Program-made: the position numbers and the translations under genes | In this document: positions 7,576 through 16,705 of the stretch, piece after piece | How positions within the stretch are numbered: the stretch's first letter is position 1 | Layout of the letters: every line of letters begins with the position of its first letter | Assembly: GCA_036000105.1 (NCBI GenBank) | Contig: DASYGE010000002.1 | Location: 471,630 to 535,629 of the forward strand | DNA: 64,000 nucleotides | Direction: 5' to 3' | Source: DASUBN01 sp036000105 | GTDB lineage: Bacteria; Pseudomonadota; Gammaproteobacteria; Natronospirales; REEB76 | Notes under the pieces: model-generated | What the model saw: only the letters and a program-made list of their open reading frames with translations | Databases searched by the model: none | What the model was told of the DNA's origin: nothing

Positions 7576-8485
7576 AGTCAGCGCCAACCCCGGTGCCCGC
7601 CTGCGCGGCATCCGCGAGCAACGTGGTCTGTCGCTGCACCAGGTGGCGGTGGAACTGCATGTGAGCGATTTCATCATCGAGGCGCTGGAGCGTGGCGATT
7701 ACTCGGTGTTGGGCGGTGCGGTATTCGTGCGTGGACATCTGCGCAACTACGCACGTGCGCTGGGCGTGGCGGAGACGGAAGTGCTGTCTCTCTACGAGCA
7801 GGGGCAGAACAAGCTGGCGGCTCCCACTCTCGTGACCCAGCACACCGGCGCGGTGAACCCCAAGGCGCGGGAATGGTATATGCGCGCTGCCACCGGCGGC
7901 GTGTTGCTGGTGCTGCTGGTATTGGCTATCTCCTGGTGGCAGCGCCGCCCCGAGGAGCGGGCAGCGCCGGCGGCAGACCAGGTGCAGACAACGCCGCTGC
8001 CGGCGGCGGCCAGCACACCCATGCCGACAGTGGCAGATGCGGCTGGCGGCCAGTCTGCCGGTCAGCAGGATGCGGTCCGGCTCTCGACGCCGCTCGCGCC
8101 CGCGCCGGTGAAGGTCGCGAACGTGTCTCACGTACAGCATGAAGAACATAAACAGACAGCCGTGCCTGTGCCCACGCCGGCTCCGACCCGCCAGGTGATC
8201 GCGGGCGCGGGTGATGCCGCGAGCCTCACCCACGCGAAGTTCAGCTTGGCTTCGGCTTCCTGGATCGAGGTGTATGACGCCACCGGCAAGCGCCTGTATT
8301 ACGACCTGGCACCGGAGGGCGATACCCTGGATCTCAGCGGTGCCGGGCCCTTGCAGGTGTTCCTCGGCAATGCGCCGGGGGTCACCATCGAACTCAACGG
8401 CGCGCCTTTCGATGTGAAGGCTTACTCGCGCGCCGACAACACGGCGCGTTTCAAGCTCGGCGCGGCCGGCGGCACAGGCAACTGA
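7565..8485 (+). CDS. rodZ: Cell-shape cytoskeletal protein RodZ
   Basis: A 306-residue bitopic membrane protein. A cytoplasmic helix-turn-helix of the HTH_25 type covers about residues 10-75 (GARLRGIREQRGLSLHQVA, and FVRGHLRNYARALGV, a RodZ hallmark). One transmembrane helix lies around 107-124 (GGVLLVLLVLAISWW). A Pro/Ala-rich periplasmic linker leads to a C-terminal DUF4115 beta domain containing WIEVYDATGKRLYYDL. RodZ links MreB to the elongasome. The gene overlaps pilF. In E. coli ispG follows; here hisS follows directly. Confidence 0.9.
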   Translation: MADEVSANPGARLRGIREQRGLSLHQVAVELHVSDFIIEALERGDYSVLGGAVFVRGHLRNYARALGVAETEVLSLYEQGQNKLAAPTLVTQHTGAVNPKAREWYMRAATGGVLLVLLVLAISWWQRRPEERAAPAADQVQTTPLPAAASTPMPTVADAAGGQSAGQQDAVRLSTPLAPAPVKVANVSHVQHEEHKQTAVPVPTPAPTRQVIAGAGDAASLTHAKFSLASASWIEVYDATGKRLYYDLAPEGDTLDLSGAGPLQVFLGNAPGVTIELNGAPFDVKAYSRADNTARFKLGAAGGTGN

Positions 8486-8508
8486 CGGGAAGCAGGCGGA
8501 AGATCCAC

Positions 8509-9777
8509 GTGGCCAAATTCATCGAACCCGTCCGGGGCATGAACGACATACTGCCGGAGGCGGCCAGCCGCTGGCAGCAACTGGAGCATGTGACACGCGA
8601 GGTGCTGGAATCGTACGGTTACCGTGAGATACGTCTCCCGGTGGTGGAGAAGACCGAACTCTTCAAGCGCTCCATCGGCGATGCCACCGATATCGTCGAG
8701 AAGGAGATGTATACCTTCATCGATCGCAGCGAGGAGAGTCTGACGCTGCGTCCCGAGGCTACGGCCGGCATGGTGCGCGCGGGTCTGAGCAACGGCCTGC
8801 TCTACAACCAGGTGCAGAGGTTGTGGTGCGCCGGCCCCATGTTCCGCCACGAGCGCCCGCAGAAGGGCCGCTACCGGCAGTTCCACCAGATAGATGTGGA
8901 AGCCTTCGGTCTCGCGGGGCCGGATATCGATGCGGAGCTGATCCTGATGAGCGCACGCCTGTGGAAGCGCCTCGGGATCAGGGACGTGAAGCTGCAGATC
9001 AACTCGCTAGGCACGCCGGAAGCACGCGCGGCTTATCGGACGAAACTGGTGGAGTACCTGGAGAAGCACCAGGATCGGCTCGATGAGGACAGCAAGCGGC
9101 GCCTGGGGACGAACCCCCTGCGGGTGCTGGACAGCAAGGAGCGCAGCATGCAGGAGGTGATCTCCGGTGCGCCGAATTTACTGGACCACCTGGACGAGGG
9201 ATCCCGGGCGCATCTCGAGGGACTGAAGCGACTGCTGGATGACGCAGGGCTGACTTATGCAGTGAACCCGCGGCTGGTACGCGGCCTCGATTACTACACG
9301 CGCACGGTGTTCGAGTGGATCACCACGCGCTTAGGCTCACAGGATGCGGTCTGCTCCGGCGGCCGTTACGATGGCCTGGTGGAGCATCTCGGTGGCAAGC
9401 CGACGCCGGGTATCGGTTTCGCCATGGGTGTGGAACGCCTCGTCTCACTCATGGAGGAGGAAGGTGTGGTGCCCGCTGTCCTGCATCCGCATGCTTACGT
9501 CGTGCGGGTCGGCGAAGCGGCGGAACGGGCCGCGTTCAAGCTGGCGGAACGGCTGCGGGACGAATTGCCTGGCTTGCGCCTGCAGATGGATTGCAGCGGC
9601 GGCGGCTTCGGTAACCAGCTGAAGCGTGCCGACAAGAGCGGCGCCCTGGTGGCGCTGGTGTTGGGCGATGACGAGGTGGCGGTCGGGCGGGTGGCGTTGA
9701 AACCCCTGCGCGGCGGTGAACAGGAAGATGTGTCCTGGGCGGCCCTGCCGGGGCGTCTCGGGAGTCTACTGGATTGA
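8509..9777 (+). CDS. hisS: Histidyl-tRNA synthetase
   Basis: A 422-residue class II aminoacyl-tRNA synthetase. Seen: N-terminal FIEPVRGMNDILP, motif 2 region MFRHERPQKGRYRQFHQIDVE, the histidine-specific LVRGLDYYTRTVFEW, and motif 3 PGIGFAMGVERL; the anticodon-binding domain begins near residue 325. The start is GTG 8509, giving the family N-terminus. It charges tRNA-His. It sits 23 bases after rodZ and precedes yfgM as in most gammaproteobacteria, although the usual ispG between rodZ and hisS is missing. Confidence 0.96.
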   Translation: MAKFIEPVRGMNDILPEAASRWQQLEHVTREVLESYGYREIRLPVVEKTELFKRSIGDATDIVEKEMYTFIDRSEESLTLRPEATAGMVRAGLSNGLLYNQVQRLWCAGPMFRHERPQKGRYRQFHQIDVEAFGLAGPDIDAELILMSARLWKRLGIRDVKLQINSLGTPEARAAYRTKLVEYLEKHQDRLDEDSKRRLGTNPLRVLDSKERSMQEVISGAPNLLDHLDEGSRAHLEGLKRLLDDAGLTYAVNPRLVRGLDYYTRTVFEWITTRLGSQDAVCSGGRYDGLVEHLGGKPTPGIGFAMGVERLVSLMEEEGVVPAVLHPHAYVVRVGEAAERAAFKLAERLRDELPGLRLQMDCSGGGFGNQLKRADKSGALVALVLGDDEVAVGRVALKPLRGGEQEDVSWAALPGRLGSLLD

Positions 9778-9780
9778 CGT

Positions 9781-9808
9781 GAACCTCCGCCGCGGCGGAG
9801 GACGGTTC
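9781..9808 (+). promoter_or_regulatory. Strong hairpin between hisS and yfgM
   Basis: The core CCTCCGCCGCGGCGGAGG at 9784-9801 is a perfect 18-base palindrome, and GAACC/GGTTC at 9781-9785 and 9804-9808 extend it. Only a short ATTTT follows, so it is a weak terminator at best. It sits between two genes that are normally co-transcribed and may act as an attenuator, an mRNA stabiliser or a processing signal. Confidence 0.5.
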
Positions 9809-9825
9809 ATTTTAAGGAGAGCAGT

Positions 9826-10476
9826 GTGGTCGATGAATATCTGTCTGATGAAGAACGCCTGGAGATGGCCAAGAAGTGGTGGCTTGAGAACTACAAGTCC
9901 ATCGTCGCGGGCGCACTGATCGCCGTGGTGATCGTGGGCGGCTGGCGCTACTGGCAGTACCGCACGGTCTCCCGCAGCCAGACCGCCGCGGCCCTGTTCA
10001 CCCAGCTGACGGACGCCATGTCCAAACACGACAGGGACGGTGCCCTCAAGACCGGCAACCAGATCCTGGATACCTACTCCGACACGCCGTTCGCCGCGCA
10101 GGCGGCCCTGGTGCTCGCGCAGCTGCAGTCCAGCAACGGCAAGCCTGCCGACGGCGAGAAGATGCTCGATTGGGTGATCAAGAACAGCAAGGATGATGGC
10201 CTGAAGCTGCTGGCCCGGCTGCGCCTCGCCCGCGTGAAGCTCTCCACGGACGACGCTCAGGGCGCCCTCGATACGCTGAAGGCCGTGGATGACGCCGGCG
10301 GTTTCACGCCGCTGTATGCCGCGCTGCGCGGCGATGCCTACGCCAAGCTCGGCAAGAACGACGATGCACGCACCGCCTACCAGCAGGCACTAGCCGCCTG
10401 GACCGAGAACCTGGGTGATCGCTCGCTCATCGAGATGAAGCTCAACAGCCTGCCGACCAAGGCCCAGAAGCCATGA
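9826..10476 (+). CDS. yfgM: YfgM-type membrane TPR protein (SecYEG-associated periplasmic chaperone)
   Basis: A 216-residue protein with an N-terminal cytoplasmic segment DEYLSDEERLEMAKKWWLENY, one transmembrane helix around residues 24-42 (SIVAGALIAVVIVGGWRYW), and a periplasmic TPR-like domain (QAALVLAQLQSSNGKPADGEKML and following). YfgM acts with PpiD at the Sec translocon in E. coli. The start is GTG 9826 with a good AAGGAG upstream. It overlaps bamB by four bases. Family and synteny agree; the chaperone role is from E. coli. Confidence 0.88.
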   Translation: MVDEYLSDEERLEMAKKWWLENYKSIVAGALIAVVIVGGWRYWQYRTVSRSQTAAALFTQLTDAMSKHDRDGALKTGNQILDTYSDTPFAAQAALVLAQLQSSNGKPADGEKMLDWVIKNSKDDGLKLLARLRLARVKLSTDDAQGALDTLKAVDDAGGFTPLYAALRGDAYAKLGKNDDARTAYQQALAAWTENLGDRSLIEMKLNSLPTKAQKP

Positions 10477-11624
10477 AGAAACTCCTGATCAGCGCCCTGG
10501 TGGCCTCGTTGTTGGCGGCCTGCGCCAGCGACAACGTGGAACCACCGGCGAAACTCACCGACATCAGCAAACCGCAGCTCGAGGTGACCGAGTTGTGGGA
10601 CCGGGGCATCACCGGCAACAACGTGGTACAGCGGGTCAACCTGGCGCCGGCCAGTGATGGCACCAACGTATATGTGGCGAGCTACACGGGGTCGGTGTAT
10701 GCCCTGTCGCTCAAGGATGGCTCCATCGTATGGCGCATCAAGATGCTGCGCGTGAAGCTGGATGCAGGTCCCGCGGTGAAGGACGGCATCGTGGTGGTGG
10801 CGAGCAGCGGCGGCCTCGTGGTGGCGCTGGATCCAGCCACCGGCAAGACCTTGTGGAAGAGCGATCTCGAAGGGGAGATCCTCGGGGTCCCGGCCATCGG
10901 TTCCGGCACTGTGGTGGTGCGCACCACCGATGGGCGCCTGGTCGCGCTCGCCGCCGACACCGGCAAGCAGCGCTGGAAGACCGCCTATGACGTGCCGCGC
11001 CTCTCGGTGCGCGGGGTCTGCAACCCGGTGATCCTGGATCGCGTGGTGCTGGAAGGGCTCGATGACGGCAGGCTCGTGGCCGTGAACCTGGATGACGGCA
11101 GCCAGCTGTGGCAGGCGACCGTGGGCACCGCCAAGGGCAGCAATGAGCTGGCGCGACTGACCGACGTGGACGGCGTGCTGGCGGTATCAGGTGACGACGT
11201 CTATGCGGTGGCTTACCGCGGCCAGACGGTGGCGATCACCCGTTCCAACGGACAGATATTCTGGTCCCGGGATCTCGGCAGCTACACCGGTGTCTCGGCT
11301 GACGACGAAAACGTCTATGTCTCCGATCTGGATGGCACGGTGTGGGCCCTGGATAAGAGCAACGGCGCCCCGGCCTGGAACCAGGCGGTGCTGCATGCGC
11401 GTGCCGTGACGGTGCCCGTGCCCTTCGGTGACAGCGTGGTGGTGGGCGACATACAGGGTTATATCCATTTCCTCTCGAAGAAAGACGGCAGCCTCATGGC
11501 GCGTGACCGCCTGGGCAGCGATCCCATCACCGCACCGCCGCTGGTGGTGGGTGACGTGCTGGTGATCCAATCCAACGACGGCAAGATCGGCGCTTTCACG
11601 GCGCAGCCCAAGGCGGGGAGCTAA
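10473..11624 (+). CDS. bamB: Outer membrane assembly lipoprotein BamB
   Basis: A 383-residue lipoprotein of the BAM complex, which inserts beta-barrel proteins in the outer membrane. The signal peptide ends in lipobox LLAAC, with the lipidated Cys near residue 17. A beta-propeller of PQQ-like repeats follows, seen as repeated units such as GLVVALDPATGKTLWKSDL, GRLVALAADTGKQRWKT and GRLVAVNLDDGSQLWQATV. The ATG overlaps the yfgM stop. The length matches E. coli BamB (392). Confidence 0.94.
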   Translation: MKKLLISALVASLLAACASDNVEPPAKLTDISKPQLEVTELWDRGITGNNVVQRVNLAPASDGTNVYVASYTGSVYALSLKDGSIVWRIKMLRVKLDAGPAVKDGIVVVASSGGLVVALDPATGKTLWKSDLEGEILGVPAIGSGTVVVRTTDGRLVALAADTGKQRWKTAYDVPRLSVRGVCNPVILDRVVLEGLDDGRLVAVNLDDGSQLWQATVGTAKGSNELARLTDVDGVLAVSGDDVYAVAYRGQTVAITRSNGQIFWSRDLGSYTGVSADDENVYVSDLDGTVWALDKSNGAPAWNQAVLHARAVTVPVPFGDSVVVGDIQGYIHFLSKKDGSLMARDRLGSDPITAPPLVVGDVLVIQSNDGKIGAFTAQPKAGS

Positions 11625-11669
11625 GGACCTCCGCATGAGCGCAAGGCGCTCCGGACCCGGGACACAAGC

Positions 11670-13172
11670 ATGCTGCCAGTCATCGCACTCATCGGACGGC
11701 CGAACGTCGGTAAATCCACGCTGTTCAATTTCCTGACCCGCACGCGTGATGCCCTGGTGGCGGATGTGCCGGGGCTCACCCGCGACCGCAAATATGGTTT
11801 CGGCAAGGTCGGGCCGCGCCCTTACGTGGTGGTGGACACGGGCGGGCTGGACGGCGATGAGGAGGGCATCAAGGGCCCCATGGCCAAGCAGAGTCTCAAG
11901 GCCGTGAGCGAATCCGATGCCGCGGTCTTCCTGGTGGATGGACGCGCGGGCCTGACCGACGCCGACAAGGCCGTGGCCATGCAGCTCCGGCGTATGGGCA
12001 AGACCATCTACGTGGCGGTCAACAAGACCGAGGGCATGCGCGCGGAACTGGTCACGGCGGAGTTCCATGCGCTCGGCTTGGGCGAACCCCATGCCATCGC
12101 GTCGGCCCACGGCGACGGGGTGGCCGCTTTCATCGAAGCCGTGCTGGAACCCATGCCGCCGGATACGGATATGCCGGCCGATGACGGCTCGCGCATCCAC
12201 GTGGCGGTGATCGGCCGGCCCAACGTCGGCAAATCCACGCTCATCAACCGGCTGCTCGGCGAAGAGCGGATGGTCACCTACGACAAGCCCGGTACGACCC
12301 GCGATTCGGTATTCGTGCCTTTCGAGCGGGACGGCCGCGATTACACCCTGATAGACACCGCCGGGGTGCGCCGCAAGTCACGCGTCGATAACATGATCGA
12401 GAAGTTCAGCATCGTGAAGACCCTGCAGGCCATCGACAAGGCCGAGGTGGTGATCGCGGTGCTGGATGCGAGCGAAGGCATCACCGAACAGGATGCCTCC
12501 CTGCTGGGCCTCGCCGTCGAGCGCGGCCGGGCGCTGGTGCTGGCGGTGAACAAATGGGACGGCCTGGACGGCGACCAGCGCGCCCACGTGCGCCGCACCC
12601 TGGACCTCAAGCTGCCGTTCCTGGATTTCGCGCGCCTGCACTTCATCTCGGCGCTGCACGGCACCGGCGTGGGCGACGTGATGGTATCGGTGAACAAGGC
12701 TTACCGCGCGGCCATGCGCGAGATGGGCACCTCGGAGCTGACCCGGGTGATGGAAGCTGCGATCGTGCAGCACCAGCCGCCCATGGTGGCGGGCCGCCGC
12801 ATCCGCCTGCGCTATGCCCACCAGGGCGGCAGCAACCCGCCGGTGATCGTGATACACGGGAACCAGACCGACCGGGTCCCGGATGCCTACAAACGGTATC
12901 TCATGGGCGTGTTCCGCGAGGCCTTCGAGCTGCAGGGCACGCCGGTGCGCATCGAGCTGCGCACCAGCGACAACCCCTACGACAAGGATCGCAAGAAGAC
13001 TACTACACCTAAGCAAGCCATGGTGCAGAAGCGCGAGCGACGCCTCGGCAAGGACCGCAAGAAGCGCGCGGAGCGGGCCGGGGGCAAGGCTCCCCGTAAG
13101 GGTGCATCCGGCGGTGGCAAACGGCCGCCAAAGAAGGGCGGCGCGGGCAACAGGAAGAAAAAGAAGCACTGA
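11670..13172 (+). CDS. der: Ribosome assembly GTPase Der (EngA)
   Basis: A 500-residue protein with two tandem GTPase domains: G1 motifs GRPNVGKSTLFN near residue 9 and GRPNVGKSTLINRL near 187, and NKxD motifs VNKTEG and VNKWDGLDGD. The first domain has NKTE where NKAD or NKTD is usual, a mild change in the guanine-recognition motif. A KH-like domain follows, then a long Lys/Arg/Gly-rich tail from about 450, which should bind rRNA. Der helps 50S subunit maturation. It closes the operon and is followed by a terminator. Confidence 0.95.
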   Translation: MLPVIALIGRPNVGKSTLFNFLTRTRDALVADVPGLTRDRKYGFGKVGPRPYVVVDTGGLDGDEEGIKGPMAKQSLKAVSESDAAVFLVDGRAGLTDADKAVAMQLRRMGKTIYVAVNKTEGMRAELVTAEFHALGLGEPHAIASAHGDGVAAFIEAVLEPMPPDTDMPADDGSRIHVAVIGRPNVGKSTLINRLLGEERMVTYDKPGTTRDSVFVPFERDGRDYTLIDTAGVRRKSRVDNMIEKFSIVKTLQAIDKAEVVIAVLDASEGITEQDASLLGLAVERGRALVLAVNKWDGLDGDQRAHVRRTLDLKLPFLDFARLHFISALHGTGVGDVMVSVNKAYRAAMREMGTSELTRVMEAAIVQHQPPMVAGRRIRLRYAHQGGSNPPVIVIHGNQTDRVPDAYKRYLMGVFREAFELQGTPVRIELRTSDNPYDKDRKKTTTPKQAMVQKRERRLGKDRKKRAERAGGKAPRKGASGGGKRPPKKGGAGNRKKKKH

Positions 13173-13191
13173 CCAGCGACCGTAGCCCATG

Positions 13192-13219
13192 AAAAATGCC
13201 GCTCTGAAGCGGCATTTTT
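13192..13219 (+). terminator. Bidirectional intrinsic terminator between der and slyD
   Basis: AAAAATGCCGC at 13192-13202 pairs with GCGGCATTTTT at 13209-13219 around a six-base loop. It has a T-tract on the plus strand and, by symmetry, on the minus strand, so it can end der (+) and slyD (-). Confidence 0.9.
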
Positions 13220-13244
13220 ATTGGTCGATATCTTTAAGGCCGAT

Positions 13245-13724
13245 TTAATGATCGTGGCCGTGGGGGCCGTGGACATGCCCATGGGCCAGTTCATCTGGGG
13301 TCGCGGCCCGCACGTCCATCACGGTGATATCGAAGTTCAGGGTGGCACCGGCCAGGGGATGGTTGGCGTCCACGGTCACGTTGTCATCGTCCACTGCGGT
13401 GATGGTCACCACATGGCTGCCGTGTTCCGCCTCGGCGTGGAAACGCATGCCGGGGCTCAAGTCTTCCACGTCGAACATACTGCGCGGCACCTTCTGGCTG
13501 AGATTATCGTCGCGCTTGCCATAGCCCTTCTCGGGCGGCACGCTGACCTTGAGGCTCGCGCCCTTCTCCTTGCCTTCCAGCGCTTCTTCCAGGCCCACGA
13601 CGATGCCGCCGGTACCGTGGATATAAGTGAGGGGTTCCTGGCCCTTGGAACTGTCCAGCACGGTGCCGTCCGCGTCCGTCAGGGTGTAATCGATGGAAAC
13701 TACGCTGTGCTTGGCGATGCGCAT
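13245..13724 (-). CDS. slyD: FKBP-type peptidyl-prolyl isomerase SlyD
   Basis: A 159-residue cytosolic prolyl isomerase and metallochaperone. The FKBP domain is split by the insert-in-flap chaperone domain, as in SlyD: VSIDYTLTDADGTVLDSS, then PLTYIHGTGGIVVGLEEALEG, then VPPEKGYGKRDD, and NHPLAGATLNFDITVMDVR. A short His-rich tail (HGHVHGPHGHDH) can bind nickel, but it lacks the many cysteines of the E. coli tail. Single gene, convergent with der. Confidence 0.93.
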   Translation of the reverse strand: MRIAKHSVVSIDYTLTDADGTVLDSSKGQEPLTYIHGTGGIVVGLEEALEGKEKGASLKVSVPPEKGYGKRDDNLSQKVPRSMFDVEDLSPGMRFHAEAEHGSHVVTITAVDDDNVTVDANHPLAGATLNFDITVMDVRAATPDELAHGHVHGPHGHDH

Positions 13725-13807
13725 GGGCGGTCCTTGGGGCGAAAGGCGCGCATTCTACCCGCCCGGCCGCGTAATGACCATATTTTGACCAGAGAATCGG
13801 GCAGCTT

Positions 13808-14929
13808 TCAGTCCAGACTTTTATGGAACTTCAGGACCGCGAGAATCATGGTCAGGGCGAAGAACACCAGCAGGGGCCAGACATCCGGCAGTAATCCATG
13901 CAGATCAGCGCCCCGCAAGAGGATGCCGCGCACCAGTCGCACGAAGTGGGTCAGGGGCAGGAGTTCGCCCAGCCACTGGGCGAAGCGCGGCATGCCCTCG
14001 AAGGGGAACATGAAGCCCGACAGCAGGATGGATGGGAGGAAGGTGACCACCGTGAGCTGCATGGCCTGGAACTGGGTCTGAGCCACGGTGGAGATGAGCA
14101 AGCCCAGCCCCAAGCTCGCGGCGATGAATAGTAATGCAGCCAGATACAGATCCAGCAGGCTCCCGACTATGGGCACGGCGAACAGGAGCTTGCCGGCCAG
14201 GAGCACGATGGTCACTTGTATGAGGCCGATGACGATGTAAGGCATGATCTTGCCGGCCATGAGCTCCAGGGTGCGCACCGGTGTGGTGATCAGGAGTTCC
14301 AGGTTGCCGCGCTCCCGCTCGCGCACGATGGCGACGGCGGTGAACAGCACCATCGTAAGAGTCAGAATGACACCGATCAGCGCCGGCACGATATCCACCG
14401 CGGAGCGGCGTTCAGGGTTGTAATAGTTGCGCAGTTCGAAGAGGGGTACCGGAGCAGCTGAGCTCACGTTCCGGCTCTCAAGGGGCATGGCGGCGAGGCC
14501 TTGGGCCACACCCAGCAAGGTCGGATCCGATCCGTCCACCAGGAGTTGCGCAGCGGGCCGGCTCCCGCCGGCCGCCCGGCGATCGAAATCCGGCGGGATG
14601 TAGATGCCTACAGATATGCGGCCGTCGCTGAGCAGCTTCTCCAGATCCGTCACCGACGGCGCTGCTGCCACCACGTCCACCACCTGACTGGCTTCGGCTT
14701 GTGCTACCAGGGTGCGGGACAGCTGGGTGTGCGCCATATCGGCGACGCCGGCCCGCAGATGGCGCACGTCGGTGTTGATGGCATAACCGAACAGCACGAT
14801 CTGCATGAGCGGCAGGCCGACGATCAAGCCGAAGGTGATCCGGTCACGCAGCAATTGGCGGACTTCTTTGCCGCCCACAGCGCGGATGCGGCGGAAGGTA
14901 TCAAGCACGGGGGGCCACCCGCTCGTCAC
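13808..14929 (-). CDS. ABC-2 type exporter permease (YbhR/YhhJ-like)
   Basis: A 373-residue ABC-2 membrane protein. One N-terminal helix (ITFGLIVGLPLMQIVLFGYAI) is followed by a large periplasmic domain (about 45-180) and five or so C-terminal helices (VPALIGVILTLTMVLFTAVAI onward), the layout of the YbhS/YbhR/YhhJ family. RERERGNLELLITTPVRTLEL is a typical coupling segment. The start overlaps the end of the ATPase gene by 29 bases. With the ATPase and HlyD lipoprotein it forms an efflux pump for an unknown substrate. Only one permease is present; E. coli ybhFSR has two. Confidence 0.88.
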   Translation of the reverse strand: MTSGWPPVLDTFRRIRAVGGKEVRQLLRDRITFGLIVGLPLMQIVLFGYAINTDVRHLRAGVADMAHTQLSRTLVAQAEASQVVDVVAAAPSVTDLEKLLSDGRISVGIYIPPDFDRRAAGGSRPAAQLLVDGSDPTLLGVAQGLAAMPLESRNVSSAAPVPLFELRNYYNPERRSAVDIVPALIGVILTLTMVLFTAVAIVRERERGNLELLITTPVRTLELMAGKIMPYIVIGLIQVTIVLLAGKLLFAVPIVGSLLDLYLAALLFIAASLGLGLLISTVAQTQFQAMQLTVVTFLPSILLSGFMFPFEGMPRFAQWLGELLPLTHFVRLVRGILLRGADLHGLLPDVWPLLVFFALTMILAVLKFHKSLD

Positions 14930-15854
14930 CCTCGAAGGAGGTGGCTTCCACGAACACGTCTTCCAGGTTGGCGGGGGTCTCCTGTATCTCGCCCTTGAGG
15001 CCTGCCTGGCGCAGCGCTTCCGAGAGCTTCTTCACGGCCGCCGGGGTATCGCGTCTCAGCAGCGCATGCAGGCGGGTACCGAGCTGGGTCACGCTCTTCA
15101 CGTAGGGCTCGTCGCGCAATGCCATGGAGGCTTTCTGGGGATCCGGCGTCTCTATCTCCAGCACCAGGGCATCGATGCTCTCCATCAGGGCCTTGGGCGT
15201 GCCTTCCGCCACCAATCTGCCGCGGCTGATGATGGCGAGGCCGTGGCAGCGCTCTGCTTCGTCCATGAGGTGGGTGGAGACGAGGATGGTGGTGCCGGCT
15301 GCAGCCAGCTCGAACAGGCGATCCCAGAAATCCCGGCGGCTCTGGGGGTCCACCGCGCTCGTGGGTTCATCCAGGAACAAGAGTTCGGGTGCATGCAGGG
15401 TGGCGGCGGCCAGCGCCAGGCGCTGCTTCTGCCCGCCGCTCATGCTACCGGCCCGCCGCTCCGCGAGATCAGCGAGGAAGTAACGCTGCATGGCAGCGTG
15501 GATACGCGCGGCCTGATCCGCCCGGGGCAGGGTGAATATCTCCGCCATGAACTCCAGGTTCTCCCACACCGTGAGGTCGGCGTAGAGGGAGAAGTTCTGG
15601 GTCATGTAACCCAGTTTGCGGCGCAGAGCCTCCGCGTCGCGCGGCATCTCGTGCCCCAGCACCGTCGCTTGGCCTGAGCTGGGTGCCAGGAGGCCGCAGA
15701 GCATGCGGATGGTGGTGGACTTGCCGGCACCGTTTGGCCCCAGGAAGCCATAGACCTTGGCCCGCGGGATGGCGAGATCCACGCCAGCGACAGCGGTGAA
15801 GTCGCCGAAGCGGCGCGTCAGGCCGCGGGTGCGTATGGCGTATTCATCCTGCAT
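14901..15854 (-). CDS. ABC exporter ATP-binding protein (YbhF-like, single domain)
   Basis: A 317-residue ABC ATPase. Walker A GPNGAGKSTTIRML near residue 40, signature MSGGQKQRLALAAATLH, and Walker B LLFLDEPTSAVDP, each intact. The C-terminal stretch (EIETPDPQKASMALR onward) matches the DrrA/CcmA extension. It energises the adjacent ABC-2 permease. Unlike E. coli YbhF it has one nucleotide-binding domain, so it would act as a homodimer. Confidence 0.93.
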   Translation of the reverse strand: MQDEYAIRTRGLTRRFGDFTAVAGVDLAIPRAKVYGFLGPNGAGKSTTIRMLCGLLAPSSGQATVLGHEMPRDAEALRRKLGYMTQNFSLYADLTVWENLEFMAEIFTLPRADQAARIHAAMQRYFLADLAERRAGSMSGGQKQRLALAAATLHAPELLFLDEPTSAVDPQSRRDFWDRLFELAAAGTTILVSTHLMDEAERCHGLAIISRGRLVAEGTPKALMESIDALVLEIETPDPQKASMALRDEPYVKSVTQLGTRLHALLRRDTPAAVKKLSEALRQAGLKGEIQETPANLEDVFVEATSFEGDERVAPRA

Positions 15855-15856
15855 GA

Positions 15857-16705
15857 CTAGTGGTGCAGCCCGGGGAAGTCCACGTCCACGGGCACGCCGC
15901 TGGGCAGCGCCGCGGCATCAGCCGGGTCCAGATAGATCTTGGCCAGATAAGCGAGACGGCTGCGGTCCCGCTCGGTGAGGGAATAGTACGGGGTGTAGGC
16001 CGCGTCGGCCGAGACGAAGCGCACCGTGCCGGTGTAGGCCTGGGCTACACCGTCGAAACTCAGCTTGGCCTGTATGCCGGGTTGCACTGCGGCGCGCAGG
16101 GGCTCCGGTATATACACCTGCACATAAGCCGCGCTCATATCCAGTAACACGGCTACCACCGCATGCACCGGGGGCCGTTCACCCAGGTGATAGGGCAGGG
16201 CATCCACCGTGGCATCCCGCGGGGCACGCACGCTCAGGCGATCGAGGCCGATCTGAGTGTCATCCAGGGAGGCTTGTGCCTGGGCGAGGGCCGCGGCGGC
16301 GGCGTTACGCTCGGCACGGGCGTTATCGAGAGTGGCGCGGGCTTGATCCAGTTCCGAGACGCTGCGGGTATGTTGAGCCACCAGTGCCTGGGTGCGGGCG
16401 TAATCCTTCTCGGCGGTGGCGAGGGTGGAGTCGGCACCCGGGATGCGGGCCGCCGCTTGTTCCTTGGCCGCCTGGGCTTCAGCCAGGAGCGCGCGGTAGC
16501 GGCTGTCGTCCAGTTGCAGTATCAGTTGCCCGGCCTTCACCCGGTCGCCTTCGTGGACGGCCACGCTCTGGATGGGTTCTTGGGCTTCGGCCACGAGTTC
16601 GATGCGATCCCGTTCAAGGGTGCCCGGCAGAGGCAAAGAACTGTTGTTGTCGCAGGCAGCGATGAAGAGCAGCGGCGCGAGGCACAGGATGAGGCGCGGG
16701 TTCAC
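15857..16705 (-). CDS. HlyD-family periplasmic adaptor lipoprotein of ABC exporter
   Basis: A 282-residue membrane-fusion protein. The N-terminal signal ends in lipobox FIAAC (Cys near residue 18), so it is probably anchored as a lipoprotein. A biotinyl-lipoyl half (VAVHEGDRVKAGQLILQLDD), a coiled-coil hairpin of about 90 residues rich in Ala/Gln/Glu, and the second lipoyl half (DRLSVRAPRDATVDAL) follow. It bridges the inner-membrane exporter to an outer-membrane channel, as YbhG is thought to do. It overlaps the regulator gene by four bases. Confidence 0.9.
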   Translation of the reverse strand: MNPRLILCLAPLLFIAACDNNSSLPLPGTLERDRIELVAEAQEPIQSVAVHEGDRVKAGQLILQLDDSRYRALLAEAQAAKEQAAARIPGADSTLATAEKDYARTQALVAQHTRSVSELDQARATLDNARAERNAAAAALAQAQASLDDTQIGLDRLSVRAPRDATVDALPYHLGERPPVHAVVAVLLDMSAAYVQVYIPEPLRAAVQPGIQAKLSFDGVAQAYTGTVRFVSADAAYTPYYSLTERDRSRLAYLAKIYLDPADAAALPSGVPVDVDFPGLHH

